64,000 bases of DNA from Siphonodentalium dalli (lineage: Eukaryota; Mollusca; Scaphopoda; Gadilida; Siphonodentaliidae). The stretch is from assembly GCA_032622095.1 (NCBI GenBank), contig CP136066.1:111125319-111189318 (forward strand), written 5' to 3'. Made by a program: the position numbers and the translations under genes. Below, piece by piece: positions 25,001-34,975 of this stretch (position 1 is the first letter of the stretch; each line of letters starts with the position of its first letter). Below the pieces are notes generated by a model. That model was given only the letters and a program-made list of their open reading frames with translations, did not search any database and was not told where the DNA came from.

Positions 25001-28000
25001 AGTCTATTTTTTTTTAGCAATGATATGACCGTTGGTACGAAAACTTGAACAAACTTCAACCAATTTCATTCATATTAGGTGTATGGATTTTTGACAAAAA
25101 TTTCTTGATTGAGTTCAAAAACCAGGTTTGTACATTTATTTTACCTTAGTTCTGAGTTATAGTTCTTTAGATTGTCCATTTTCATTGATTTCGGTCAGAC
25201 AGATTCACTCTAATGTGCAAAAAAACTCGACCAGAGCCATCTTTGATGCATAACCCTTGTTTTCTTTTACAGTTGATGGGACTTTCAGCAGTTTTCCAAT
25301 GAGCTCCTTTTTAAAAGCATCGTATGCAGATCATAGCATATTGAGTGTGTACAGTATGAGGCTAGCAGCTCAGGAAACTAGGTACAGTTGGACACAAGAC
25401 ACAATGATGTTTTGTTATTGATGCTTTCAATCAAATCAAAGTTGCTGTGGGCATAGTGCTAATAATCGACACAGAGATAATGAACGTTATTTATTTTATC
25501 AGATAAAACTAACACTCAATATTGTTTACTTCCACAAAATGATGGGACCATGGATGCAATTTGAAGTGGTAAATGTTAATTAGTTTATTCTTCTGCCCAA
25601 CCATATGAAGTTTATATGTGAGTACAATATATATATCACCCAATATGATCCCGCGAACATGGAAAAGGCTAGAATTTATGTTAACAGAGAGCATTAGAGG
25701 TCACCTTAATTATCTCTCACAAATGATGTCCGCTAGGTGACACTGAGTTGGGTTCCATCTGTCCATGCATCCCTCCTCGTGTAACAACTTTGGAGCTCTC
25801 TATCTCAGTCATCGTAGGATGGACTTCCATGATCTTTGGTAAGCTCAGTATCGGGGAAATGATATTCACAACGAGTGGATTTTGTTCACCCATTTTTTGC
25901 ATAGGTACTAGTATGGACCTTAGAGTGAAAAATGAATCCATGCAAACTTTGAATCTCTGTATCTAAGTCATCATAGGTCATGTTTGAATGATCTTTAGAA
26001 TACTCGATCATGCAGCAGCAGCAGAACAATATCCAATATCAGGTTTTGTCCATTTTCACGCCATAGCGAAGTTATTGGGGGCATATAGGAATCAGATATT
26101 TAGTACCAGAGGAATCTGTGCACCTGCGATATTATGAGGCATGTATAATTTTGTCAGAGCTTCTAATCCTACATTTTATGGGTTATTGTTTTTTTTAACT
26201 TGGAACAGATATTTCCACTATGCGAACCTGTCATTATGTTATCCCCCTTTTTCTACTTAGATATTTTTCACAACATGCCTAATTTATCTTTTTTCGACAA
26301 AACAAAAATGTTAATATGCCTGGCGAACCACAATATAGCCCAATTGCACCTCTAGTTTCTACTGATGTTATGGCCCTCAGATTGAAAAATACTTCTGCTT
26401 ATGTTTCTCCGTCATGTGATTGATCCTTGGTACTTTCATGAACCAAAGTCAGTATGAAGTACGCCCAGATGCTACATGTTTTGTCCAGTCATGTTTTCTA
26501 TGGCGCATAGAGCTTTAAATGCATTTGCGCTTAAATGTATGTACATAGCAACTTCTAATCTCTATATCTTAGATATCACAGGCTGGATTAAAGGGATCTA
26601 GGGCACTCGCAGTAGGTAAATGTGCAAAAAAATATAAAAGCCTGTAAAACATCACCACTAAGAAGAAAATGGAGAAATACTAGTAGATCAACTTTGTTCT
26701 GATATTCATTATTGATAGTTCTCCAATAACGAAATTTTGCATGTTGAAACCTTTGTTATGTATACAAAAATGTTACAGTGATTTGTCAACAAACATCACT
26801 AATCATGTAGTAATTTAAAATATTTCAGTCTGCATATGATTTTCAGAATATTTTTCAATGCTTTGATTAAACTTTGGTTATCTTAATGAACTAATTTGAC
26901 TTTTATTGGTAAAATTCACTGTAACAGTAATGTTTACATTGAAATGGTTTTGACATGCAAATTCTCAATGTTGGGAGAGTAATTAATAATTAAATTAAGA
27001 ACAGAGTCAATCAATTTTGTCATGTACTTGTTGATGATAGTTGTTTTACAGAGATTTATGTTATTTTGCATGAACCCACTATAAGACCTTGAGTCCCGGT
27101 AAGAAATCTTCTCAAATTAGCCACCTCAGAAAATAAATGCGTTTCAGTGAATACCAAACTTAGCAGTGGATACGCTGTGAATTTCATTCTTTTTCAATAA
27201 ATTTCAGATCTAGGTGGCATTCCCAGTCAGACATTGAACATACTGATCACAGTAATCATGTGGCTTTCAGAGGACTGCTGGAGGTGTTTCTCAGTCAAGG
27301 TATCCAATTTTTAACTTTCCTGCTATTTGAGTGACAGGCTTCATCTCGGGATTTAGATATTAGTGTCGAGATCGACTTTGTTGCTTTCAGAGGGCAGAAG
27401 TTGTTTCTCAGTCAAAATATCTAATATATAATGTTGATGGTATCACAGGTCCCTGACAAAGATTAGACGTAGTACCCAAAGTACCAAAGTATAAGTCTTA
27501 TGCTGCTTGCAATTGGTGCTACGACTAATTATTGTTTGGGACCAGTCTGGGTGAACGCAGACTATTGAACAACTAAGTGTTCGATAGTCTTAAACATTCC
27601 AATATTCGTATTGCCAGCCTTATATAGGGCTTTCCCCACAGTATGACATCACAACCCTTGCTGTGCATTAACCCTTTCATGATGGGAGCTGGGCTGGTGC
27701 AGCATTAAAGTCCTGTGCCAGTACATCCTCTTATAGAGAATGCACTGGCTGTCAAGGTCAATACTGTCAGGCCAATGTATTTTCTTATATATGCGTGGGT
27801 TCATATGGGAGACTTGCAGTTATAAGAGAATGCATTGGCCCAGGGTTTTCGCAAAATTTCAGGAAGATCCAGTCATGGCAGTCATGGATGGGTTAAAGAA
27901 TTCTTGCGACTATCATCTATTTGACTTTGACCGAGTCCTGCTGTGAATGCCCGCGATTTGTGATTTGTTGATACTGATGTAATACGTTTTGAAGGTAATG

Positions 28001-31000
28001 GGATTCCATGCTAATTGTTTCATGCTTTGGATCAAACATTACTAAGGTAGTGGCCTAATCAAGTTGAAACAATATAATTATGATACTACATTAAGGCGTA
28101 ATGCCTTTGTTCACCATGCGACCAATAAACAGTAACTTAATATATCACCTGTTTCAACAACATCTATCTGTATTCTAGTGTATGCATGTGAGCGAGGGCT
28201 AAATTTCAAATAAAAATTAATTGTTTTTGGCCTTATACTCTTATTCTTGTTTTCCTTTAAAGGTAATTTGAATTGTGGGAAGATTTCCAAGAAGATTTCT
28301 CATAAAGATGATTACAAGTCATTTGAGTCATATGTTGATGCAGTTTGCCGGTCTGGTCTCATTGAAAATAATGGTGAGTGCATGTTTTCAACTTTACCAC
28401 CTATTTTTTTGCACTATAATCTCTTCACATCAAACACATGATTATTATTATTAAGGTGATACAATGTATCACATATATACACTGAGTTTAGTGTGCCTGT
28501 CATTGACAGAATGAGGTCCCCAGAGGGTGAATTTAGTGACACTATCCCACATAGTGTGCTAGCATCACTAAATTCACCCTCTGGGGACCACATTCGGCTT
28601 AGACCTCATAAACATAGACTCGAATTGAAGTTTCCAAATGGTGAATATTGTGATGTACACCCATTGGGAACCTCGATTATGCAATGTGTCTTCTGCCAAT
28701 TTGGGGATATAGAGAAACTAAACTAAACTAAAAAAGAAATAGAGTCTATGTGAAGAATTTTCTATAGAAATTTGATAATAAAGACAATTCCAGAGAAGAT
28801 GAGGCCTAAACAGAATTAGGTCCCCAGAGGGTGAATTTAGTTATGCTGGCCCACTATGTGGGATAGCGTCACCAAATTCACCCTCTGGGAACCTCATTCT
28901 ACAAATGACAGACATACTAAACTCAGGCTTGGGACTCTTATTGGTCAATAACCTAAGGTCACAACAATAAAATAGCCTGTTTTACAAATATTTTAGTTGA
29001 AAAAAGTAGATGCAGGAGATCAAAAAAAAATAAAAATAAAAATATGCATCACCACCACAACAATTGACAAATAGTGCATGATAATTTTTACTCAAATTAT
29101 AAAAAATAAAGTGAGGTATTTCTTCCCATAAAATTGTATAAATAATGGAAAAGCAAAAAAGGTACATGGCCATCAACTATTTTCTTCACCACATGCTTCA
29201 TATTTTAATCAACATGAACATAATCCAATTGAGTAAAAAGTTTTATTTTTGTTGCAATATTGAGAATAAAGTTTAGGGTGGGTTTATAAACCATGCTATT
29301 AAATTGCTCTTGCCGTATCTGGAATTTTAAAGGATAGGATAATTTATTTACAATATACACATGAATAATACAATGACAGTAAGATATAATAATATAAATG
29401 CTGTATATATTGTTGGGGGTTAGCCTAGCCCTATCGGGCTGTCTTCCTGCTACCCCCTATCCACGCATACGTACAGACTACATGTATTCTCGTGTATGAA
29501 ACTAACTAGAAACTAGTTTTGGGGCATATCACAGACCAGTATTGGTGTGGTTGTGAGACAATCCAGACGAATTGTAAGATACCGCCGTCTTTAGTTAAAT
29601 AAGTAAGATAGGAATTATCTATATATATCGCTGGAAAGTCTTTTTTTGTTTTGTTTGTTGAGTGAGGTGTTGGGATAATCAAATTAACAGTATTACATAT
29701 ATGTAATGTTTATATGTATGTTAGTGTCGAGAACAATTATGATTTTGCATCGAGTTTTACAATGAATATTCATATTATTTATAGAGCACAGTCGGGGCAT
29801 CCTTTGTTTTTACAGCATACATTTTCTTGGTAATTTCTAAGCATTGCTATCTGTAAGCGCTTCTTCAACGTGTGCCTGCTTTGGTAAGATGTATAGTCTT
29901 TTTCCATGTTGTTCCATGTTGTGGGGTAGGCGTGGTGTGGCAATTTACCTGACCAGTCAGTTCTAGGTAGTTCTAACAGTACGGGATTCGGGTGTCTTGG
30001 TGTTGATTTTGCTCGTTTATTGTACATCATTCCAAAAGACGCAAATTCTGCATAGGCATAGCCAATGCCACAAAAATTAAACCTTTGCAGGGAAATTTGA
30101 TCAAAAGTGCTTTTCGTGTTCTTCATGCTCTTCTAAACTTTTGGTGGACTGAATCACATTGGAGATAAACGCACCCTGTTTTGGGCAAGCCGTCTTGTTC
30201 ACAAACTGTTTTCACGCTCGATTTCCTTGATATCTAAGTAAACAAAGTATGTCTATATCCGAAATATAATGTCTGTACATCCTTGATCCATCAGAGGTTT
30301 CCTTGGGCACATCCTACATACCACATCTCTCTTCCAATCGCCAACTTCATATGGATCTTTGGGGTGACCATGAGATGGGAGTCATCAATTTTTTCAAATT
30401 TTGTTTAAAACATGTCTGCTAGCGGTCATCTTGTATTTCACATTTTAATCCATTTTCACACCCTGCAGCTGACATTTAATGGAGAAATGTTTTGAAATTT
30501 TTTAGGCATGTTTAGGATCACTTCTAGATGGGAGCTGTCAAATTTGAACAATATTTAATCAAAACATTGCTGCTGGCAGCTATCTAGGATTTTATTCGCT
30601 GCATCACTAAATACTTCGGCATGCCCAACATTTTTTCATCCAATTTATCCCAAACTTCATAAGGCTCTTCGGGTTGACCTTTGGTATTACTTAAACATTT
30701 AAACTTTCAACATTCCTACATGCTCCATAGACTGCAATGTATGATATTATCCCATCTCCAATTTGAGCTACAGTGTTATTGACACTTTCATTTCAGACCT
30801 GGAAGAGGCTGATGCCAGAGAGAAACTACACTGTCTGTTCAAAGACTACAGTAGTCACATGACTCTAATTGAACCAATAACAGTGAGTATCAATCTAAAT
30901 TGAAGATTTTCAGGGCTCCATAACATAGCATAACAACTACCACACATATTAATATAACATAATATGATATTTGTCTTTCCACAATAAAATACATTCCACA

Positions 31001-32858
31001 GGTGAGATTCGCAATATTAATAGAGATAATTGAACAACAGAATTTTCATTTGGGGATGCTCATTCTCAGTAGTGTGATATATATTTAAAATCTGCATTTG
31101 AAAATGCCATCATGGTATAAAAAAAATACTTAAAGACATATTATGGGCTTTTTCGAGTGCACGAAACTGAGAAGTTAGTATGCACGCCCCATGCCAACAG
31201 TGGGAATGTAGAATTCTACTAACATCACTGAAAATCTCAAAGAAATTGACGATACCACTCCATAGAAATTATCGTCTGAACTACGCTTAATAGTAAATAA
31301 TTACATCTCGATTCGGGACGCAACAATCGGCGATAAACTAACGCAAATGATTTTGCAATCGAGAGTCATTGCATTTAATAATATATAAGAATGACGGTTT
31401 GTGCTGTAAATTTGGATTGATATTCGTAAAAATAACTACTTTGAGCAAGATTATTCTTCATTTCCATTTGATCACCAAACCGGAGTGTTTCACATCACTT
31501 TAAATCCTCACTGATTTAAATACATGTTTTGTTCATTAACCAGGGTTTCCGCTAGGGTAAAAATATTGGGTCCATTGGTTCGGCTAGCCATAGGTGATTT
31601 TTTAAATTTAATGTTCAGAAACCCTCATTTCCTTGAGGAAATATAATGTGTAGGATGCGGGAATGCATGCCCAGTTTACAATGTGCCAGTCACTTTTTCA
31701 CAGAATATATGGTCGGAATTAAATTATTTTATGGATAATGAAAGTCAAAGCTGTATTTGTCTATATATGCCCTGAATAGATTGGAAATTTCCCATTTCGA
31801 TATATCGGCTCCTCAGTTTCGTTTATTAGTACATGATGAATAGCCTGGAGTCTGGACAAGGTAAGCTGCTAAAATCAACCTTATCGAGTCATTGCGTTTA
31901 ATCAAAACCAAACGAGTGTTCCTTTCCAAATTCCAAATTCCAAATTCCAACGTACATATGTACATTATTGAAATTGCAATTGGCCACTACAAGCTCAAAC
32001 TAATCATAGATGCAAGAATCACAGGTAATAAACACATGCAGATGTAAGGCACATTGTATTGAACTGTCCAATCAGAATAGACAATAGATCACACCAACAT
32101 CGACAAAATCTCGGCCGCGACGAAAACAAGACTTACAAAATGTAATGACTTCCTTGTTAGTATGTTACCAATGGCAAACTTATGAGATAAATGTTTGTCT
32201 TTACATGTTCATGTATTTGCGCAAACTGTTAGATTAGATGAGGGTTGTGTGGTACAGGCGGGTGTCGAGGATCAAATCGGCAGACTAATTTGCAAAGTTG
32301 GAGATTAAACAGGTATGTCGGCATACTAATTTACTGGTACTAGGAAATACTGATTCATAAAATATATTTTGGTCATCAAAAGTTTGACGGAGCCTATGCC
32401 AGTATAGTGGAAACCCTTCATTAACCATTTCTTTACCAAATGATTTCTCCCTTTACGTCATAATATTATATGTTGAAATGGTATATTATTCATTCGGAGT
32501 GGTGTTTAGGGAATATGAGCATATGACAAGCAGGAAAACTGATAATACATTTTCCATGATATGATGTTGAAGCTACAGAAGAGTCTTTAGACTCGACCCA
32601 TGTATCACGGACGTCCCTGAATTCCAATTGGAATGGATTTACTCAAATCATGTGTATTTGTACACTAAATTCTGTCTTCCATTCTAGGCTTTACAGGTGT
32701 GCTTACAGCCTGTGATAGAAACTATAATCAATTTCGACAGACAGTTTTGGCTTCAAGAAAAAGGATACTTGGCAGAAATTATACCAGTATTCCAAGAGAA
32801 TATCTCACCAAGAAATCTAGCATTAACAGCAATCAAAAGGACAAAGGATGTAACATGA
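12885..32858 (+). CDS. METTL25: METTL25/METTL25B-like methyltransferase, ten exons (gene span)
   Basis: Exons: 12885-13007, 15974-16039, 18489-18710, 19700-19805, 22992-23147, 25273-25381, 27208-27299, 28263-28373, 30797-30882, 32688-32858. All introns are GT-AG and all junction phases agree, giving 1242 nt (413 codons plus TGA) without a stop. The first in-frame ATG is at 12891, so the likely product is 411 aa. Near residue 110 is PKKEHEV, then motif I VDIGSG-LGYLG (about 129-139) and an acidic residue in VIGVEG (E about 154), as expected of a Rossmann-type SAM-binding fold. The C-terminal ISPRNLALTAIK (last exon) is the conserved end of the METTL25/RRNAD1 family. The family is putative SAM-dependent methyltransferases whose substrate is poorly defined. 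Human METTL25B has about 475 aa, so this copy may lack a little N-terminal sequence. METTL25 versus METTL25B cannot be settled here. Confidence 0.85.
13813..14345 (-). mobile_element. Non-autonomous Helitron with about 130-bp internal repeats
   Basis: Read on the - strand it starts TCTATTTATATATTTTGG (from 14345) and ends GTCGGGCACATCAG-CTAG (13813-13816). It sits between host A and T, as Helitrons do. The imperfect hairpin GCCTGGAAGAAGTCGGGC precedes CTAG. Internal units share GATCAAAGTAGGCCT, CCAAATTTGAG.C.GA and GAAATT.GACC, at about 13988, 14127 and 14249. ORFs here only translate the units. It lies in an intron of the methyltransferase gene. Confidence 0.85.
15021..15126. mobile_element. 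106-bp hairpin MITE, hAT-type
   Basis: CACAGGTCCCC at the left end and GGGGACCTGTG at the right, flanked by a perfect 8-bp duplication TTTAAGAT (15013-15020 and 15127-15134). Almost the whole element folds on itself: AATAATACTTAATC, a five-base loop, then GATTAAGTATTATT. It has no coding content. Confidence 0.9.
15258..15400. repeat. Inverted-repeat hairpin, GCTGATAT family
   Basis: The arms ATCAGCCCGAGATAACTTCA with TATCAGCCT and their complement at about 15333-15362 form a stem of nearly 30 bp. Outer arms GAGGTTATTA/TAATAACCTC extend the fold. The same CGGCTGATATCA phrase recurs at 14675-14765, so the two may be ends or fragments of one family. Confidence 0.7.
15974..16039 (+). CDS. METTL25: Methyltransferase exon 2
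   Basis: 22 codons, WRDVLSKLNAEKLNRLPYG then YIE, between TTTTTTGTTGCAG and GTAAGT. It continues the family pattern of a Trp followed by a helical stretch ending LP-G. Phase 0 at both ends. Confidence 0.85.
16310..17050. repeat. Diverged tandem repeat (AAGGGCACTAATAA units)
   Basis: Four or five degenerate units of roughly 130-160 bp share GGAGCTAAAAATTTGCATAT-like, AATTTGACCCGGGG, GACCTCA.ATG.CTTA and GGGCACTAATAA phrases. It lies in an intron and looks like the body of an old repeat-bearing element. No gene is seen. Confidence 0.6.
17340..17445. mobile_element. MITE fragment ending GGGCATCTTTAA
   Basis: Shares GGTTTCTCGACTC-AAATAAAATATTTTTCACCCCCAAAGC with the right arm of the MITE at 38443-38919. 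It ends in CATCTTTAA, complementary to the TTAAAGATGC start at 24465. Only one end is visible here. Confidence 0.55.
18489..18710 (+). CDS. METTL25: Methyltransferase exon 3 (motif I start)
   Basis: 74 codons from EEWPDSLQDTV to the motif VDIGSGL, between TGTTGCAG and GTAAGA. It contains IPKKEHEVSYMASLV, the family signature just before motif I. The splice site cuts motif I between GSGL and GYLG. Confidence 0.9.
18753..19100. mobile_element. Full-length palindromic MITE, 348 bp
   Basis: The ends GGGGGACTGTACAC and GTGTACAGTCCCCC are inverted repeats. Most of the interior pairs as well: GCCATGGATTAGTGCAAAAT with ATTTTGCACTAATCCATGGC, and AATGAAAATGAG at the centre. The centre is the palindrome ATGACTCGAGTCAT near 18922. 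It lies about 40 bp after the donor of methyltransferase exon 3. No clear target duplication was found. The termini resemble those of the TTAA element at 7579-8179. Confidence 0.85.
19170..19400. mobile_element. Remnant of the GTGTGTCTGACATTTGCAGAATGAGG MITE family
   Basis: Begins with the terminal phrase also found at 22650 and 28490. Contains GAGGGTGAATTTA, the CCCATTAGTCACCTCGATTA block and TTAGGGGATATAGAAAC. The other terminus is not recognisable, so the copy is truncated or diverged. Confidence 0.6.
19700..19805 (+). CDS. METTL25: Methyltransferase exon 4 (motif I end and motif II)
   Basis: Encodes GYLGQVLHDNYGYAV, IGVEGKEGHTHGAEKR and KQKQ plus one base, before GTGAAC. It completes motif I and supplies the acidic residue after strand 2. 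The acceptor, TTTAAATTAAG, has an unusually poor pyrimidine tract. The exon is accepted because it restores both the motif and the reading phase between exons 3 and 5. Confidence 0.88.
19806..22290. other. Intron, no gene recognised
   Basis: Intron 4 of the methyltransferase gene. It contains a CT-rich microsatellite at about 20511-20535. Several short frames are compositionally intronic. No nested exon, RNA gene or transposon end was seen. Confidence 0.5.
22643..22960. mobile_element. 318-bp MITE with 9-bp target duplication
   Basis: Terminal inverted repeats AAGCCTGCAAATAGTGTGTC and the complement ACACTGTTTGCAGGCTT, flanked by ATCTAATCC at 22634-22642 and 22961-22969. It has internal sub-hairpins with CACCCTCTGGGGACTTCATTC. 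Related copies are at 19170-19400 and 28483-28925. No coding content. It ends about 30 bp before methyltransferase exon 5. Confidence 0.85.
22992..23147 (+). CDS. METTL25: Methyltransferase exon 5
   Basis: Encodes DNKSGITNITFELN, MTEECLQQFEDVLSKCC and a polar tail ending GNEGNKG. Acceptor TTCTTTCCAG. The donor GAG-GTAATA at 23147 is chosen because it gives the phase needed by the next exon. A second GTAAGT at 23156 has a better consensus but breaks the phase, so an alternative isoform cannot be excluded. Confidence 0.75.
24145..24175 (-). repeat. tRNA-like SINE head
   Basis: On the - strand 24156-24174 reads TGGTAGCTCAGTGGTCAGT, a strong A box, followed by ATGTTCGACTTTG. The body continues leftward to about 23890. 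No cloverleaf with acceptor pairing forms, so this is a SINE, not a tRNA gene. Confidence 0.55.
24464..24660. mobile_element. MITE fragment starting TTAAAGATGCACAATCC
   Basis: Contains CTTTGGGGGTAAAAAATAT, TTGATTCGAGTCGAGGAACC and CACCCATCAAAGC. The same sequence forms the arms of the MITE at 38443-38919 and part of 43600-43760. The right end is not found. Confidence 0.55.
24850..25210. repeat. Diverged tandem repeat of about 160 bp
   Basis: Two to three units share AACTTGAACAAAC.T.CACC, ATATT.AGTATATGGAT and GTTACGGCCCTCAG-like phrases. It resembles in layout the 36-kb and 56-kb repeat blocks. It lies within the intron before exon 6. Confidence 0.5.
25273..25381 (+). CDS. METTL25: Methyltransferase exon 6
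   Basis: Between TCTTTTACAG and GTACAG. Encodes GTFSSFPMSSFLKA then SYADHSILSVYSMRLAAQET. The FPMS..L pattern and the following R-LA-Q are typical of the central part of the family. Confidence 0.88.
25382..27207. other. Intron, no gene recognised
   Basis: Intron 6 of the methyltransferase gene. It holds diverged repeated phrases (TCTCTATCTCAGTCATCGTAGG and TCTGTATCTAAGTCATCATAGG near 25800 and 25960) and otherwise AT-rich sequence. Confidence 0.5.
27208..27299 (+). CDS. METTL25: Methyltransferase exon 7
   Basis: Between AAATTTCAG and GTATCC. Encodes SRWHSQSDIEHTDHSNHVAF followed by RGLLEVFLSQ. The RALLE/RGLLE helix is conserved in the family. Confidence 0.88.
28263..28373 (+). CDS. METTL25: Methyltransferase exon 8
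   Basis: Between CCTTTAAAG and GTGAGT. Encodes GNLNCGKISKKISHKDDYK then SFESYVDAVCRSGLIENN. The pattern with a lysine-rich start, F-YV and a G-L turn matches the family. Confidence 0.88.
28483..28925. mobile_element. Double-hairpin MITE, 443 bp
   Basis: The ends TGAGTTTAGTGTGCCTGTCA and TGACAGACATACTAAACTCA are inverted repeats. Each half contains its own hairpin built on CCCAGAGGGTGAATTTAGT and ACTAAATTCACCCTCTGGG (about 28515-28595 and 28815-28900). No target duplication was evident. It belongs to the same family as 22643-22960. Confidence 0.85.
29779..30126 (-). CDS. Unrecognised 115-aa single-exon ORF in a methyltransferase intron
   Basis: The product is not recognised. The ORF begins at ATG (30126 downward) with an in-frame TAG three codons upstream, and ends in TAA. 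Unlike the surrounding repeat-derived frames, its composition looks like a real soluble protein: FCGIGYAYAEFASFGMMYN, then STPRHPNPVLLELPRTDWSG, KLPHHAYPTTWNNMEKDYTS, and a basic stretch RHTLKKRL before CCKNKGCPDC. It has no signal peptide or membrane segment. The C-terminal cysteines (CC...C..C) could bind metal, but the spacing matches no motif I can name. It lies antisense inside an intron, as nested genes and retrocopies often do. No AATAAA was seen just downstream. TTTAG before the ATG could also be a weak splice acceptor, making this a last exon. Confidence 0.5.
   Translation of the reverse strand: MKNTKSTFDQISLQRFNFCGIGYAYAEFASFGMMYNKRAKSTPRHPNPVLLELPRTDWSGKLPHHAYPTTWNNMEKDYTSYQSRHTLKKRLQIAMLRNYQENVCCKNKGCPDCAL
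30797..30882 (+). CDS. METTL25: Methyltransferase exon 9
   Basis: Between CATTTCAG and GTGAGT. Encodes DLEEADAREKLHCLFKDYSS followed by HMTLIEPIT. It enters in phase 1 and leaves in phase 0. Confidence 0.85.
31150..31360. repeat. Dispersed repeat, copy 2 (inverted relative to 16-225)
   Basis: Reverse complement of the window-start repeat, sharing GTAGAATTCTAC, the CGATTCGGGA block and GATTTTGCAATC. It lies in the last intron of the methyltransferase gene. No other feature was seen in 30883-31140 or 31370-32680. Confidence 0.65.
32688..32858 (+). CDS. METTL25: Methyltransferase exon 10 (C-terminus and stop)
   Basis: Acceptor TCCATTCTAG. Encodes ALQVCLQPVIETIINFDRQF, WLQEKGYLAEIIPVFQ, then ENISPRNLALTAIKRTKDVT and TGA at 32856-32858. 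A second possible acceptor, TTACAG, lies nine bases further in and would also keep frame. ISPRN-AL is the conserved C-terminal signature. No AATAAA was seen in the next 500 bp. Confidence 0.9.
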   Translation, partial: ALQVCLQPVIETIINFDRQFWLQEKGYLAEIIPVFQENISPRNLALTAIKRTKDVT

Positions 32859-33910
32859 AACGGTCTCAGTACAACTGAGAGATGAACAGCCAATCGAATT
32901 GAAATCCTTGCATCTGTCACATTGCCAATCAAAGACTTCTCAGGACTACACAAATCCACGAGAAAATTGCCTGATAGATTTCGAATTAATTCCAGAGCAA
33001 TGATAAATTGAGGTGGACAGTAGCAATTGTTGCCTCCTCCATTATTCAATGGATTATTCAAAGATTGACCATGGCTACTGAAATCCTCATGAAAATCTTG
33101 TAGAATGCAGATAAAATCAAGAGCTGAGTCCAAGTTATGTGAGTCATCATAACCATCAATGTGGCATCACTCAGGGCGGCACAATTTCACAGCTTGATAT
33201 GAGAACTTAGTATATAGATCTATTGTATTAATCGTAAGCTGAGACCAGTTCAAGTGAAGTTATGTATTCATGACCAAATTATCTAAAATAACAATATTTT
33301 GACAATAGATATTTTTTTCTTACAAAATTATTGCCAAGAGGCATTAATTTTCTGTGAAATCTAGGAATGATTTGTTTGGACACCAGTCACATAACATTGT
33401 GTTCAAAAAGTCATGCAAAAATAATATTTACATTAAAAGGTTTGTTGCGACAGTGTTAGTTTGACTATGTTATGCTGTGTGATGTTTATATAGCTTATCC
33501 CCTTTACTCTTAACCAACCTTAAAATCATGCAGCCCTTCAGATGACTGGTGTTTGTTTATAATACACCCCTGGCCAAGTGGTCCTGCTAATGTGCTATGT
33601 GCTTGGGTCCTGCTGAATTGCTATGATGCTGTCAGGGCAACCTGATGCTGTTGACAAAAAGTACTGTTATATTTTTTTAATTTGTCTTTTTCACAGTATT
33701 CCAATAATCTGAACATATCCAGGAAAAGCCATTATGCGTATCAAACATCCAAAAACATATTTATTGCGAAATATTTTTTAAACTGGTTGTATTAGATGTT
33801 GAAAATCAACTATTATCAAGATGGTTATTCACGACATTGTAGAAACAACAGTGTAGGCATTATTATATTTTTTAATAATATATATGTTCTTGAAAGTTTC
33901 ATACACACAC
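32859..33910. other. 3' flank of the methyltransferase gene
   Basis: Probably includes the 3' UTR, but no AATAAA was found, only an ATTAAA near 33433. A 126-codon antisense frame at 32753-33133 overlaps the last exon and its 3' flank and is a shadow. The phrases around 33580-33620 (TGGTCCTGCTAATGTGCTATG, GGTCCTGCTGAATTGCTATG) are short direct repeats. Confidence 0.4.
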
Positions 33911-33916
33911 TGGTTT

Positions 33917-34150
33917 TTTATGTTTACCCATACCATGTATGGTAAACATAGTGTCGTTGTCCGGATTTACCACTCGTCGTTCGTTCGTTCGTCCGTCCGT
34001 CCGTCTGTACGTCCGTAGACACTTCACGAGTAATGCGATAACTCAAACATTTTCTATCCGATCGGAACCAAATTTTGTATATCGGTTTCTCAGCCCAAAA
34101 TACGGATCGAGTTCGGGTTTGATCCGATTTATTTTAAAGGAGTTATGACC
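33917..34150 (+). repeat. TACCATGTATGGTA hairpin-headed repeat, copy A
   Basis: A short stem TTTACCCATACC-ATG-TATGGTAAAC is followed by ATAGTGTCG, a (CGTC/CGTT)n run and then CCGATCGGAACCAAATTTTG. Copies B and C begin at about 35735 and 36893 with GTACCCATACCATAGTATGG and ATAGTGTCGACGTCCAGATT. This points to a dispersed element whose left end is the hairpin. Confidence 0.65.
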
Positions 34151-34754
34151 CTTTTTCGAAAAAAAATTGAATTTTTTTTTTTTTTAACTTTTATAATAAT
34201 AATAAAAAAAATGTCATTGACATTGTCATTTGTTTTCATTTAGATATTGATGATTATGATACAAGTTGATAAAAAGATTTCCAATGTGTCCCTTTAATTT
34301 TTTTAAATAATTAAAAACAATTTTCTTTTTTAAGTTAAAAAAATTTGAAAAACTAACACCATTATAACTCTGCCAAGGATACCCCGAATCACCACACCAA
34401 ATTTGATTAAATCGGTCCAAAATCTTGTGTTATGTACTGGTAAAACTGTTTGGAGCAACATTAAATCCAATTCACCAATTGCCTTTGGACTACTTAGCTA
34501 TTGATATTAAGGCTATATTATTTTCTGATGTCTCTTATGCCAATGTGCAAATAATCTGATAAAGAAGGCTATGGTATCTAATTTAAAATAAAGATTCAAC
34601 AATAAACATCACATGATATTAACAGTAGACTTGGACATCTGTACTGCAGAGTTATATCTTCAGATGGTCTGATATCATTATAATTGTTATTGGTTTAATA
34701 GAGAGGTCAGTGTTCAACATAAACAATTACTGTGATTTTTTGACAGCTCTGCTA

Positions 34755-34975
34755 TATAATTGATATTAATGGGTCAGTGGTGAGGTTGCTTATCTGTATA
34801 CTGGGACACATTATTATTGTAAACTTAAATTGGACTCTCTTAACCCAAGTATTCCATGTCCAGGTTACACCTACACATTTAACCCATGGGCTTGCTGGCT
34901 GTGGCGGTTTAGCGTTACAGATCCTAGACCAGTGCATTCTCTTATATAAATGCCAGTGACCCATAAATTCCAATA
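34755..34975. repeat. Short dispersed repeat related to 27700-27850
   Basis: Both stretches contain CAGTGCATTCTCTTATA or its complement TATAAGAGAATGCA.TGG, plus nearby CCAGTGACCC-like sequence. Fragment of unknown class. Confidence 0.4.

Noticed and set aside
32753-33133. 126-codon antisense ORF over the last methyltransferase exon
   Set aside because: It overlaps a strongly supported + strand exon, and its translation shows no recognisable family.
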